64,000 nt of DNA from Epinephelus fuscoguttatus (Eukaryota > Chordata > Actinopteri > Perciformes > Serranidae). Position 1 is the stretch's first letter, and the number at the start of each line of letters is the position of its first letter. The notes beneath the pieces are model-generated. The model saw nothing but the letters and a program-made list of their open reading frames with translations, ran no database searches and had not been told where the DNA came from. This document shows positions 33,023-46,800 of this stretch, piece after piece. The DNA lies in the NCBI RefSeq assembly GCF_011397635.1, contig NC_064771.1, forward strand, positions 14,509,379 to 14,573,378. The letters are read 5' to 3'. The translations under genes and the position numbers were made by a program.

Positions 33023-35799
33023 GAATCACTCCCTGACACCATGATTGCAAGTAAATCTTGAGAGAAATCAGTTCAAAAACTGAGAGTACTGTGTTTTTAT
33101 ATTTAACAACAACATGACACAGCATCAAAAATAAGTAAGGCAAATACACTCTTATGTTGATAAGTTGATTTCCAGCGCTGCCTGACATGATCATGTGTTG
33201 TAAAATAAAGATAATCTCTTCACATTCACAAGATAAAAGCCTGCAGCTATATTTAAGCACCACAGACAAAATGTCTAATAGTGGAGCTCTAACCTGCCAG
33301 TATTTCATGACTGTGCTGACCGTACAGGAGCGTCGTCATGGAGATTTCTTGGGGGATAAGCATGAGCAAACATTCTGCTGCAATGATTCATAGTCATTCA
33401 GCCTTAAAGAAATCCACGAGCATATTTCACATAGTGCTACTACATCGCTGTCTCTATAGGGGAGGACACCACAATAAGCTGCTTCATCCGTGCTTCTATT
33501 CTTAAGCTCCAAAACACAACTCGATGAGGCGTGCACGTTTTGTGTCACTGCTTTTCTGTGACTCAGTGAATGCTAATATGAGTGAAGAGCATGTGAATAC
33601 GAGCATGTGTTTGCATTTGAGACAAATTTCTCTGCCTGTGGCCCGGCTGCACCGACGCTCTCCTCTCGCTGAATGCCAGCCAGGAAGCAGGAAGGCTGGA
33701 TAATTACCGTGATCCACATCCAATTCAAATGTCAATAAAGTTATTTAGAGCATGGCATGACCCCCCCCCCCCGACCGGGAACTAAAAAGAGAGGAAGAAG
33801 AAAATAGAAGAGATAAAGTGTAACAAAGGCGCTGGAGTTAAATGGGGAGAATAACCAGGGACAGTTAAGAGGACAAACCACAGAAGATGTCTCTACGTGT
33901 TCTTTGAACTAACAAATATGCAGCCCTTACATAACATTATGTCTGAATCCTCTAACAGCAGCACCTGTGTTCAGCCAAATCTGAGTGTGTTCTGATCAAG
34001 CAAACCATTAGAGGCATGTTGTTTCGAGGAAGCTGCGCTGCCAACGTAAGGCAAGGGAAAACATACATAAATGCATGACCACATTATAAAGTCTATAAAT
34101 GTTTGAGTACACAGTATGCACTAAGCTCGGTGAAAACAGAGAGGAGGGCAGAGATGGTGGTTGCTCAAAAGCTACTCGTTCCTTTTACTTTGGACCGCCT
34201 GGTTGAGCTTAACCTTTAAAATATTTACAAATCCACTGCGGATTTATGCTGAATGATAAGTAGATATCTTGCACCGGGCTGCCAGGAGAAGCATACATTT
34301 CTCTCCCCTCAGCAAGACAGAGTATAACTGCCAAACGCTGTTATGTGAGGACAGAAGAAATAGAGTATTTTCTGAAGTAGGGTTTGGTGGTGCCACTATA
34401 GCCAGCTGTCTACGCCAACATCAGATCCTTTATCATGGGCAGCAGGTGAGACATACTGACTCGAGCATGCCTAGTGTGACCCTGGTCTCGCTGTAAACAC
34501 ATAGTTTACACTGGGTGGCCAGACAGTTTCTTGGCTCCGCTCCGAGGGGCCCCAGCAGCCAGTGGGGCAGCGGAGGTCTCGTAGCAAACACACAGCAGTG
34601 TGAGAATATAAAGGTGAATGAGAGCGCTGCATCTGGAAAATCTACCTGTGCATACAGTGCATAGCTGACCTCTGCAACACCAGCAGGAGAGACAGAAAGA
34701 GAGAGGAAGGAGGGGAAATAAGGAAGAGGCATTTCCTTTTGCCCTGTTATTGACATCAAATCAGTAAAAGGTATTTTGCCTGGAGCTGCAAACAAAAACA
34801 CTCAGATTCACTCTGTCCAAATAATATTCTGGCGCTGGTCATTTTCCTGCCTTCAGTGATGAGTTGAAGTTGAAAGGCGTACTCCTACACAGCAAGGCTC
34901 AACGCTAGATGTGTCGTCCCTTTGGTATAAAACCACCTGGATGGTAAACTTGCAGCGTGACTCTGCTGTGTTCAGTTCACTGATGCACCGCTGCAGGATT
35001 TCGGGGTATCAAAGTTTAGTTCCTCCAGCAATTCAGTACCACTTTCCTACAAAGCAGGGAGGCTCGCAAGAGACAGATTTTTCTTTAAATGGTCAAAATT
35101 GAAGTAGTGGAATCCCCTGTTTAGGTCAAGCTCCAAAAAGGTCAGATCCTACATTCCCCACAATGCAAAGATATAGCTCTATTAGATGTCCGCTGCCTGG
35201 TTAATACCCATGTCTTCCAAACTTCATGCCCCTGTTTGTTAGGCAGACATTCTGTCAAACATAAGTGGTCTTCAAACCTAAACCAAGATCAGCCTGATGA
35301 AGTAAAAAAAGATGTTGGCCCCGTCCACACATATTTTTAATAACAGATGTTTTTTCCCTGTTTAATAAAACACTTGTCCATATGATCTTTGTTTTACAAA
35401 ATATCTCAGTCCACACTAGAATGCGAAACAACTCCAAATGCTTGCCGGCATTAGCTGTCTTCCACATTCTCCCCTCATCACAAAGGTAGTAAACATTACC
35501 TTCTTCTAAACACCGTCTAGAGATTTCATCACCGTTGATTCCCCTTCAATACAAGGGTGAAGGAGCTCACTTAAAGATACAAGTGATGCTCTGGACATGC
35601 TAATGTCTTCCTACCATTCCTCATCTACAACAATCCCAATCTGTAATGATCCCACCATCTGATAGTTCAATCAGGCCTGATCCAAAACTGTTGTTTCTGG
35701 CCAACTTTTAGAGATAAAATAAGATTGGGAGCAGCAGATAGCTACATCTGCCCATGAGGGGGTGCAGGAATACTAAGCTTAAGTGTAAAGTAGTAATCA
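33023..35799. other. Intronic DNA, no gene seen
   Basis: Contains a C homopolymer at 33762-33771. No exon signature, RNA gene or repeat with recognisable ends was found. Confidence 0.4.
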
Positions 35800-36350
35800 G
35801 TAGAGTTGGAAACCATTCACATTTGAACTGATAAGGCACTGCTATCTGGAACTCAACACTAGTACCCAATGGTACTTCTTTTCGGTACTTTACTTTCTCT
35901 GTAATAACAGAAATTTAGTTTTTTATCCAGCTGCAGAGGTGACATAGTACACTGAAAAGTAATACTAAATATATACGTCCACTCGTCTGGCTAACTATCG
36001 CAGTAGATCTGTGCTGCCGTGACAGTTTTGGCTCACTGGGCAGCTGATTGAGCGACAGCAGAACGCCGTGGCAAGCTTCAGGAAGCTTCTGCATCTTGTC
36101 TGAAGTTGAATCTGCCGGCTCCATGGAGCTCCATTGTCGGCCTCAGAGCTTGGTGCCTGGCTTCCAAGCTTTGGGGTGCTTCACGGCACTTCCGGCTCTT
36201 GTCTAAACCCAGCATTCTCATGGAGATGCGCTCTCTTAAGTACCAACATTTGCACCAATGGATTTAACGTGAATCGGTACTCTATAGTTATGACGTAACT
36301 TGGTCGGTAGCCTAAAAAGTACTAAGTTTGGTACCCGACCCTAGTCTTTG
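35800..36350. mobile_element. Possible hAT-like short element
   Basis: Right end GTTTGGTACCCGACCCTAG inverts to CTAGGGTCGGGTACC, loosely similar to the left TAGAGTTGGAAACC. GGTACTTC/AAGTACC-type text lies inside both ends. No target duplication is visible. Non-coding. Confidence 0.35.
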
Positions 36351-37975
36351 GGCCAAGCAGTGCTAACAAAATTTTGTTTAGCTCATGATCATTACACAAA
36401 GCAAGAATAGACATGCAAAAATTGAGGAGACAATGTCACCGTTTCCCCAATACTCTTTCTCAGATTTCCTTACAGATACAAAGTACCGGAATTCTGGAAA
36501 ATCCACACTGTAGAAGACGTTTTCAAAAATCTCTATTTTAGTGACCTAAAACTCTGTTTGTGTGTGGACGAGAGGCCAAGACATGGATGAATATATCCCC
36601 TTTTAATAATATCTGTTCACATGTCGACAGGGCCTAAAGGACACTCCTCCATGCCCACAGAGGAAATTATTTAACTCATAATAAACTGGTGGAGACCTCC
36701 TTTAACTCTCCCTGCTTACAGTAATTACAGCCACCAACATGTGATGTTATATGGCGTAGCAGCTTGTTCACCTTACCAGCTGTTACATATATTCAACACA
36801 ATTCCAAATATGCCTTTAGTTGAGCACTTCTGGGTGCTCGCATCCCAAATCCATGTCTCCCTTTTCTCTGCGTTGCATCCCGGTGGCTACGAGTCATCCA
36901 TTATGAAGAATCCAGGAGTTGTGACAGCTCAGCATTATGCATGAAGCATTTCACTGTGAATTCCTTCCACACAACTGGAGATACAGTGGGCGTTATTTTC
37001 TTTATCTTTTCATCGTTTTTCACAGTCCGGCCTGCTCACCGTTGAACAATCCTCGCTCACGCTCCAGTATCTTTCTCCAATACTCCGTCTCATCCGAGCT
37101 GAATTATGGAAACAACACATCAGAATGTTGTTTCCTCTGACTTAACAATAAGAGTGAATATCTCATCCAAGGTGATGTATAAAACCCAAAGTATCAGCAT
37201 GCCACAGTGCATCTGGGCATAGCGCGGAGAGAGTTTTATCTAGTTTCAAAGTCAAACTGCCAATCGATCACCATAAGCCTATAGCTATGGTCGGAGGCCA
37301 CAGTGCACACAGTGGAGGAGTAAAAAGATATGCTGTAAAATATAAAAGGACAAGGGCATCTTCCAGCCCCAGCGGGTTCCCACCAAAGGGCTGACTCCAC
37401 ACACTTGTCACACATCATCCGTCAAACCCACGGGCATGGCAAAGTGAGAGCACACTCGCACACTCACACAAAACCCCCGCACATCTATACACTCATACAC
37501 AAATATAGGATCATACTGAACTGTACATGCACACATACACACAGAGGTGGCTTGAAAGAGGTTTTGAAACCTCAAGAGGGGGGTGCTGAGCTGCGAGGAG
37601 GCAGGTAAGCTTTAAATGCATGAGAGGGTAAGATAGCGAATCCCATCTATGGGTCAACAAAACGAGAAAAAAAAAGCACCACAGGGAGACTGGAGATGAG
37701 AGGAGGCGGCGCATTGTTTTATCTCAAGCATAACGCATGTGAAGGCTGACCTTTTGAGCAATGACATTTGATAAATTGAGAAAAAAGCCTTTCACCAGTA
37801 TATGAGACGGGCGTACCTGCCCGTTTGCATCCCACGATATGTGTTACCGTTTACCGGTGTCACTGCTATAATCTCATGTCTGCAACACGGATTTGGCGCA
37901 CAAATGGGAAAGTGTGACAGGTTATTTTGTATGAGTAAGTGATCTGTATGGTGGTACACAGACATGACATTTGGT
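36351..37975. other. Intronic DNA, no gene seen
   Basis: CA-rich text at 37450-37545. No recognisable exon or complete mobile element. Confidence 0.4.
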
Positions 37976-38860
37976 GTTTGAGTGTGAAAGGACAGACAGA
38001 GAAAGACAGAAAGACAGGAGAAAGGATGGGTAGAAGGAAAGAAAGAAGGAAAGGAAGAAGGAAATAAGAAAAAGGGAAAGAAACAAGGAAGCAAAGGTGC
38101 AAATAGAAAGGAAAGAACGGTGACAGATGAAACAGAAGGAAAGGACTAAGGCTGGAAATAAGGAACATGTGAAGGAGAGATGGACATAAGAGAGCAAAGA
38201 GGGAAAGAAGGAAGGAAGGAAAGGAAAATTAAAATGAAAGAAGAAGGAAGGAAGGGGGTAGGAAAGAATGAGCAAGAGAAGGAAGGAAGGAAATAAAAAG
38301 GAAAGAAAAGAAAGAAGGACATATGAAACAAAAGTAAAGACAGGAGGAAAGGGGAAGGATGGAAAGGAGGAAAGAGAGAGGGAAGGAAGCACATAATTAA
38401 AGAAATGGGAAAGAAGTAAAAAAAGACAGAAGCAAAAAGAGACGGCCAAACGAAACACAAGGAAAGACAGAAAGAAAGTCGAGAAGACAGAAAAAAGGAA
38501 GGAGAGGAAGGAAAGACAGGAATAAAGGGGAAAGAAGGAAGGAAATAAGGAAAGAAAGAGGGAGAGAAGTTTGGAAAGAAAGACAGACGTAAAAAGGAAA
38601 GGACAGACGAAACAAAGGAACAACAGAAAAAAGACAAAGGCAGGAAAGAAGAGAATGGAAAGGAAAGAAAAGGTGAGAGTATAGAGAAGAAGGAAAAGAA
38701 AGAAAGGAAGAAACAAAGAGGAACATACTGACAGAAAAAAGGAACAAAAGAAGAAAAGAGAAAGAATGAGACAACAAAAGCACAAAAGAAATAAAGATGA
38801 AAGGAGGAAGCTAAGAATAAGGGCAGAAGGAAGGAAGGAAAAAAGAAACAAAGACAGGTG
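37976..38860. repeat. ~0.9-kb purine-rich tract (GGAA/GAAA type)
   Basis: The plus strand is almost entirely A and G, built from irregular GGAAGGAA, GAAAGAAA and GGAAAGAC units with scattered C and T. It produces long mock frames on the minus strand, the longest 314 codons of Phe/Leu/Ser, which are low-complexity artefacts. The tract could form triplex DNA in principle. Confidence 0.95.
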
Positions 38861-39473
38861 TAGCAACCTTACACATCACATCAACAAGTTTTTTCTTTCA
38901 ACTTGGATACGAGCCAGTTATGTTATCTGCCGCTGACATGATGAAAGCTCCTCCCTGCAGCTTCATCACAACACTCCATTAAAACCTGTCATATAATTTA
39001 ATAGTGTTTCTTCTCATTTGAATGCTCAATTGATTATTGCAAAGTAATTCTTCATCAAAAGGCACAGAACACAACACAGAGTCTAAATGACACACGACGG
39101 CTGTTTGCATGACGGCTCCTCCACGCTGACTATTACAATCTGACAACCATCGATACCTGAAATATAAAGACACCAGCTGATTTCAATCTGAGTGTGAGCA
39201 GCCATAATGAAATTTCACTTGAGGATTTTTAAGTAGCGCGACACAAACACCCAAAGGCTCTCGAAACAACCTTCACACCATGATCCAGGTGTGTGTGTGT
39301 GGCTCAGGTTATGTGTGTCGCAGTTTCTAAGTGTGATGGCTGTCATAGCTCCCCGGGCACTGCAGTGCTCTTCATCCTCCTCCTCCCTCCTCCTCCTCCG
39401 ATACTCCCTTACCCCTTCAGATCCCAGGCCTGACATACAGAGAGACAGCTGTTTCCTTCCAGCAAAGCTCTCT

Positions 39474-39531
39474 CACTCTCTCTCTCTCTCTCTCTTTTGC
39501 TGTGACACATTGACACACACACACACACACA
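39474..39531. repeat. (CT)n then (AC)n compound microsatellite
   Basis: (CT)n to about 39495, a short unique spacer, then about nine AC units from 39513. Confidence 0.9.
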
Positions 39532-39690
39532 GGTATGCATGCACACACACATTTGGGTGAGATAGATTGGGATAGACACAGGAGGGAGCCACAAATAGGC
39601 ATATATAGGCTACAAAGGCACACATTCTCACACGCACACATGCTGGCAAGTGATGAAAGTAGAGAGCTAACGTACTGACAACTAGGATAA

Positions 39691-39711
39691 CACACACACA
39701 CACACACACAC
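39691..39711. repeat. (CA)n microsatellite
   Basis: Ten CA units, following the compound repeat ~160 bp to the left. Confidence 0.9.
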
Positions 39712-40129
39712 TTATTGTAAAAACCAACGTTACAGGAAGCTTCCTATCTAGAAATTCTCCATGGAAAACAGAGATGTATTCATGTTAAATGCACCTCCTT
39801 CTGAGACCAATTCACAGACATAACCACGATTCACATACATCGTAATGTGTGTGAACACAGATAATGTCAATATAATGAATTATGCAAGACAGATGATTTT
39901 AAAAGAAACTACATCCTGTTTCAAGTTTAGCCTCCGAGTCCTCAGGGGCAGCGCAATGTAAATGAAGCCATCTTGAATAAATAGCCAACGCCTTCACAAT
40001 ACAACAGTTTTTTTTTTTTTTTAAATCTGGAGGCACTTCAAAGAAAAGTCCGAAATGCAAATCACTGAGCAAAACACAGCTATTAGAGGTTTAGCGCGTG
40101 GAAAGACACCATGAAGAGGGTTGACTGTG

Positions 40130-40152
40130 AGGAGGAGGAGGAGGAGGAGGAG
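40130..40152. repeat. (GGA)n microsatellite
   Basis: Seven to eight uninterrupted GGA units. Confidence 0.9.
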
Positions 40153-40349
40153 ACGCTGGAAGACGGATGTTCGACTAGATTGTTACAGAGAGACATTTTA
40201 GATGACAGCAAGACAAGAGTGACAGAAGGGTGAAATGCGCGTGCCATTAGTCTGCAAGGATTTGTATTGTCATTCTCTTTGCATTAATACTTAATGGAGA
40301 GGCACGCATATATACAGTACAAGCATGTAAACACACACACACGGAAGGA

Positions 40350-40617
40350 TTACTGAATGGGCCTACCAGGCACAGGCCCAGGGGACCAAAGTGTATGGGG
40401 ATGTCTGTAAAATGTCACTCAAATGAACACATACTACGTCAAAGAAACACAAAATGACTTCAGAGAGACACAAAATCACAAAAGGATGCATTACGACTAA
40501 GACGAAATGCAAAACAACGACCCAAAAAGAGCCTAAACAACTATAAAGTCCTGTGTTTTGGGGAGGCTTTTGCATATCTGTGCCCAGGGGCCAAATGTCT
40601 CATAATCCGCCCCTGCA
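40350..40617. repeat. Dispersed repeat with internal AGACACAAAATGAC motif
   Basis: CAGGCACAGGCCCAGGGGAC on the left and GTGCCCAGGGGCCAAATG on the right bracket irregular copies of an ACACAAAATGAC motif. I recall similar text as a teleost repeat. Only one copy occurs in this window. Confidence 0.45.
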
Positions 40618-41307
40618 CACACACGGTAATATTCCAGGAGCTACAATGCTCCATCTAACCTCCTCTTCCCCTCCTGCTGCCTGAGCTGTTGTCATGTCGT
40701 CCTGTAAATATCCGGGGCAGATAAACAGGCCGTAAAGATGAAGCCATCATCTCAACATAATCTGAGACAGATATACCGCTGCCTCTGACAGCAGGACGCC
40801 TCCTCCCGACAGTACACATCCTAATACTGCGCCACCTCTCATCTCTGCACTTCCATCTTCCTTACAATCTCTGTAAGTCTTTCTTTATTAGAAAAAACAC
40901 ATCAACTCTACTACATCTTGTTGTCAGCTTCTCTCTCCATCTGGATCTAAAAAATAGGAGCATCCCAGGCCTGATGCTTTTACTGTTATTTATTTATTTT
41001 TTTTTGGAAGATGTTTTTTGTGGTTTGACTGGGCGGACTGAGCACAGCAGCTCTTCTACATGAGAGAAGACAACCGGCGAAGCGCTCCCAAGAGTCGTCC
41101 TTCCAGTGATGGAATATTCCGAGGAAGTGTCCAATCATTTTTTTCATTTTAAATGCATCAAAGCCAGCAGGAAACCACAGAGTTAATTAAATTGTCTTGG
41201 ATTAAAAATTGAGCTTGGGAACGCAATTACAGTAAGCATTGCAAAACGCCTAATGGCATTCCTTCCACCTTCGAAGGTGGAATGGAGAGGTTAGACAGAA
41301 TGAGACG

Positions 41308-41310
41308 TGG

Positions 41311-41346
<36 letters not shown>

Positions 41347-41357
41347 ATGGATGGATG
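41308..41357. repeat. (GGAT)n microsatellite
   Basis: About twelve GGAT units with one GGAC variant near the left end, followed at 41388 by a short (GACA)n run. Confidence 0.95.
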
Positions 41358-42089
41358 CCTCAGATTTAAGTGTGGAGTGGCAAAGACAGACAGACAGACA
41401 AAGTAATTACACACAGACGAACGTTCCCATTTTCCATGCAACAGACCAAGAAATGAAACACGCAGGCACGATGAAACACGCCGAAGATTTAAACTGAATC
41501 TCTTTAACTGCAATGTAAACATGCATCATTGGATTCCCATATAAGCTGTAAACTGTATAAGAGGACAACTGAACTGTTTTCTAATCTCCACCTCTAAAGC
41601 TGAGGTGGATTACACATACGTGCGTCTCAGTGAGTGGGAAGGCGAGATGATGAATTTCCCCCCCGTATGGCATTAAAGACGATCCTTAATCTGCGCCATT
41701 CATTCAGCTTTCAAACGAACGGCATCAATGAAGCGGTGCCACCATCAGCCAAATAATCACATTATGCTGCACAATTGTGTGGAATGTGAATGTATAGCAA
41801 GCTGAATTGTGCCTTTGAAGTGTGCATTGTGATACATGGGTTCAACTTTCAGGACTTTAATTACAGTAGGCTGCTCATGGTTTGTACAATTCAAATAAAT
41901 CTGGGGTTTCCATTATGATTTGATTTTGTGGGTCAAGGGCCCACAGTGCAGGCTATAGGCTAAATCAAAACATTTTAACCCCCTATTCCTTTGAATGAAA
42001 CAGTTAGGCCCACAACTATACTTAGCAAAATTCAATTTAAGTATTCTGATAGACTGCAATAAGGTGTTGTTAGCCCTTGCCTCTGTCGA

Positions 42090-42370
42090 TTTAAAGCAGA
42101 TTTAAACAAGCTAGCAGCTCGAGGGTGTTGGCTACTTAGGCAAAAACATGCTTTGAGCTAAGTGCTAACAACATCAGCATGCTAGCACACAATGATAATT
42201 TCAACATGCTGATGTCACTGATATTTTAGAAGGCGTTCACCGTCTCAGTTAGTTTTAGCAGCATGTTAGCATTATAGTATAAACTCCTTCAAACTGCTGC
42301 TAACTCTACTTTGTCAACAGCTTTGCTAACAATTTTTATTTTACTCTGGACCAAAGTGGTGGATCAACCA
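42090..42370. repeat. Dispersed GCTAACAACATCAGCATGC-type repeat fragment
   Basis: TGCTAACAACATCAGCATGC, CAACATGCTGATGTCACTG and GCATGTTAGCATTA are partly inverted copies of one another and look like a frequent teleost repeat. Non-coding. Confidence 0.5.
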
Positions 42371-45300
42371 ACTGACCATGAGACAGACTGATATTACCTG
42401 TCACAGAGCCATGCCGCTAACATGGCTAAAACTAGTTGACCAGATGTCCTAAAAAATTTGGAACAGCCCCTTATAAAGAGCAGCTGTCCTGAATCCCGAA
42501 TCCCGTCTTGTCCAGACAATTGGAGTCAAAGTGTAGCTGCAAGCAGCCATGGAAAAGGAGTCATCTGACATGAAAGATGTGAGCGGGCACCGCACTAATA
42601 AAATTAATAAAATAAAATTAACTGTATGTAACAGATAATGATTTACACACTGTTTCAGTCATGTGTTTCTTTTTCCCAATGACGCCTTCCATGGCCAGGT
42701 GACTACGTCCACTCACCTGTCCTGAATTTCACCAATTCTTATTTGATCCAGGGCTCCAAGAAGAGTGCCTGACTTTGAAGCCAATTTGACATAGTGGCCA
42801 AACCATGTATCTACAACTGAGTCCGTCACATGATGACATGGGGTCCCAAAAGACTTTTACTCATAGACAGCCAATGGGAAAGAGACAACTGTATATCACT
42901 GGATATATTTTTTGAGCATCACAACCCCTGTGAAATGACTCATTTCACTATTGGGATTTGATCCATTCTATCTGATAACATTTCGTTTAGAAGAGCCGCA
43001 TGATTACATCATTTTGTCCCCAATTAGATTACCCATGGGTTACACCGGAAGCTAACCACTCAGCCGGTGAAGTCTCTAATGGTATTTGGGCCTGATAATG
43101 CGGAATATCTCGGTAATTTAATTCTCCAAAAGTCATGGCTGAAGTCGTGGTTTTATGTGCCTTTGATAGCCTCTAACACTGTATCCAATTCTCTTTATAC
43201 ATCCCTGATCTGGTCACCATGGCTAAAAACCTACAAGATGAGACTGTAATCGAACTGAAAAGAAGTTAGCCTAATGTGATTAATTGCTTTTCCTGCAATT
43301 TGTACCAATATCCACAAACCAAATGTTCCTGTATTAAATTATACTACAGTTACAGCCACACTAATAACAATTACAGATGACTTATATTGCAGCTGAAAAG
43401 GAAGTACAGTGAGTAAGACTTTTCTGTAATGCAGACCTTTGGTTAAACAAGCTTTTCTCTGAGGCAGAAACAATTTTGATTGTTTGAGTTCAACCTCAGT
43501 GGTGAAGGGAGAGCAGCTACAGTGTTATTATGAAGCCCCACTCTCTCGATAAATGCTAGCCATTTTTTGATCAGGCTTATTTATTTGCCATTCAAGCTTG
43601 CCAGCTAGCAATCTGTGGCTTTGGCTTTGCTCATTTAGGTTTAACTCAAGCACTGAGATTACATCTGCTGCCCTCTGCCTCTCTGAGTATTGTTAGATTA
43701 ACTCAAAGTCCAACCTGCTGCCATGACAGCCATACTTTCTAGTGGTAAATAGCAAAATAGTATCAAACAGCAGCAATACAGTCATGGTTTACGATAGACA
43801 ACGGACACATCATCACATTCAATTATCCACATCTATAATTGCTGCACATTCGACTTCATTGGACGTGCTTCAAGTACCAGTTTGTAAAAATAGCCTCCAT
43901 TCAGAATGAGAATCTCCACTGGATGATTAGGGGACAGGCTGGGCTAAGACTGATTGCTGTGGCCTTTCCAGGGTTATTCTGGCTCTGCTGAGTGTGTGCC
44001 TTCCACTCAACATTGATCTATCGACCCACAGTCCAGTAAAACCTCGCTCGGACCAAAAGGTGAATCTCATTTCTAAACACGCACACACACACAAACACAC
44101 AGACTAACAAGCATGTTGATTTTTGATGACAAGATTGATGTCGCCTCTCTGAATTCTCCCTGCGTCAACAATAGCTAGCCACTCTTGCTCTCCAGTGTGT
44201 GTGTGTGTGTGTGTGTGCATGTGTGGTCGTGCGCCATTGAGCAGGCTCTGTAGGCTTTGTGACGACATTGCAATCACCGCAGCGTAATTGGAATTGAGCA
44301 GCTCATCCATGTAACCGCGTGGCTCGGTGGGTAGGGTTAGGAAAGCGATTGCTATTGTCTGCTATAATGAGATGCAGGCTGACGCCTCGGCGGGTTAAAG
44401 GTCAGATATGAAGAACATCAACACATTTATGGAAAAAAATTATAACCAAAACGCACTGCTGCTCACAAGATCTTCCTCTTTTGTCCTTCGTCTTGTAAGA
44501 AACCACTATCTATCTTCATATACTTACACAACTTGGTGCTTAATATATTCTATCAAGATGTATTTCTAAATAATTCCTTTTTAAATACAGTTATTATGTC
44601 ATTTTAAGATGTATAATTGAAGAGGGATTCTCATTAAGAAGAGTAATCCCAACAAGAGAGGGATCAGTCTCGTAAGTTTCGAGCCTCGCTGAGAGCTTTC
44701 CTCACTTTGTGTAACCGGCCTCCTCTGTTCGACACTACACTGCAATTTTCTCCATCATCTGCAGGCTCACTCACCTACGCTGAGCTCTCCTCTCCAGCGT
44801 GCAGCAACAAAAGCACACAGCCCTGGCCTCTGTGTAACTACATACAGGGGCTGCTCCTTTACAGCTCTGTCACGGCCGCTCTTTCTCTCCCTTTATATCT
44901 GCATTTCACCTGCTCTTTTTCGCTTCCTCGCTGTCTTCCCCCACAGGGCAGTCAACAGTGCAGATGGAGAGCCTGCTTCTACGGCTCAGTATTGACAGTG
45001 CACATGTGTCAGGACCACAGGTCTTTTGGCCATATGTGTTTTCCAAGACTGCTTTGACTTTGTCCGTCTAACCTGTTATGAAAATGCAAATGAACATACA
45101 ATAACCTCGCAAGATCGTAACACTTAGTTTGCTGATTGTTGTGCAAAAATGTCAAAGTTCAATGCGGGCAGTTTGGCTATCAAGTTGTACTTTGCACCTT
45201 TTTATAACAGACAATCTGCCTGCCTTCAACTGTCTGGAAAATGCAATATCTTAGACATATTCAAAACTTGTGTTTGGGCATTACTTCATTATTGTAATTA

Positions 45301-46489
45301 AAAAGGCAGCATTTATATACTTAGAGTGACATTAAAATGACATGGTCAAGTTTTAACCCTGTGTCTTTTACTTAATTGGGTTCCTGCATTTTGTTTTTAT
45401 GCACCATTTTGTGCCTTCTCTCCATTTATGGTGTAAATGTCTTTCATTTTGTCAGAAGTCCTCTGCCACTTTCATGTTTTTATTGGGAAGGACTAAATAT
45501 TAAGGGGGACAAGTCCCCTGTGTCGCCTTCCCCCCCATCAGGAACTCGTTGGCATTTACACAGCTTTATCCGATAAAATGTGATTTTGGCGTCTAACATA
45601 GTGGCACTTGTTTGGATCCCAGTCAAAAAGAAAAATTATTGCCTGAGAATGTTGTTGAGGTTGAATTAAATTTATTTCTCTTAATCTAATATCGCAAGTG
45701 AGGGAGGTGTAGGCAGAGGCCAACAGTTTTTCATAGACCCGTATTTCACTACAGCTCCGTGGGGATCCATCATGAGTCATAAGTCATGCCCAGTTTTGAG
45801 CAATCCAATAAAATCTGAGGGAAGTGATTCAAATCTTTCTGGTGATTATACCCCCTCGTCAACATACGCCACATATATTGTGAAGCAAAGAAGCTCTAAC
45901 TTCTGCCTCACTGAGACTATACAGGCTCCTACATTATTTGTACATTTGTGATAAAACCTTGAGGATGACATCCAGATCAGAGGTTCTCAACCTTTTGTGA
46001 TGTATTACGGCACACTTCTGAAACCCACGTTCTCAAATAAAAGAAAAACATGACAAAAAGGGAGGGAAATTAAAGTGGTCTGGAAATATGTGTTATATTA
46101 CTGTAAGCAGTGATGACCAAAATAAACTAGGAATCCACATTTAGTGTTATAGGGTCATGTTTTCTCACCACATGTTCTAGAGCTTTTACTGGCACAGGGC
46201 TGTTTCCCATCAGATTTTCATTTCAAAAACCAAATCATTTTGTGTCACTGCATCAGAGGTAACTTTAGCTAGCTAACAGCATCGGGATTAGCATGGTTAT
46301 ATTTCAACGTAACTGGTCATTGGTTACGTTCATTGTCGATGGTTGTACATTGTTGGTCATCATCATGTGACGTTTTTATGTGAATTCTTGAGCACGATTG
46401 GACATAGAAATAACTAGCTCTGTAAATTACCAACAAAATAAATTCTGAGGTTAAGCTAACTATATGGCATTACCTCTGCTGACCACTAG
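42371..46489. other. Intronic DNA, no gene seen
   Basis: (GT)n at 44196-44218. 45978-46060 starts with GAGGTTCTCAACCTTTTGTG, a hAT-repeat-like tip. Frames at 44707-45057 and elsewhere are without recognisable domains. Confidence 0.4.
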
Positions 46490-46800
46490 ATGGCACTCCA
46501 CCAGTGGGTAGAGCTTAGATCAGGCCCAAAAAATCCAGCCCGACCCCACCCAAGTGTTCTGTCCGAGCCCGGCCCAGCCTGTCCCTTTACCTGTAATTAT
46601 AAGCCCGAGCCCGGTTTAAACCCGAGGATACGAGCGTGGACATTGAAGGCTGACTCACGTCCTTCTTTCCATGGCGAGCCTTCGTCATGTGCCTCTTAAG
46701 TCCCCAAGAGGTCCCTGTCTTTTTGCTGTCATATATCAGCAACATGCTGCACTTGGTACACTCGACGACGCCGACACACACGTTGTCACCATCAACAATT
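46490..46800 (-). mobile_element. hAT transposon remnant with BED-finger coding
   Basis: On the minus strand, 46587-46781 encodes CTKCSMLLIYDSKKTGTSWG followed by LKRHMTKARHG. This is the Cys-x2-Cys ... His spacing and KKTGTS..LKRH text of BED-type zinc fingers in hAT transposases. The catalytic part is absent. The adjacent CCCGACCC/GCCCGAGCCCGG block (46535-46625) recurs inverted at 63228-63360. Broken fragment. Confidence 0.6.

Noticed and set aside
37922..38866. Longest open frame in the window, 314 codons of Phe/Leu/Ser on the minus strand
   Set aside because: It is the translation of the polypurine tract: low complexity, no domain, and equally open in several frames.
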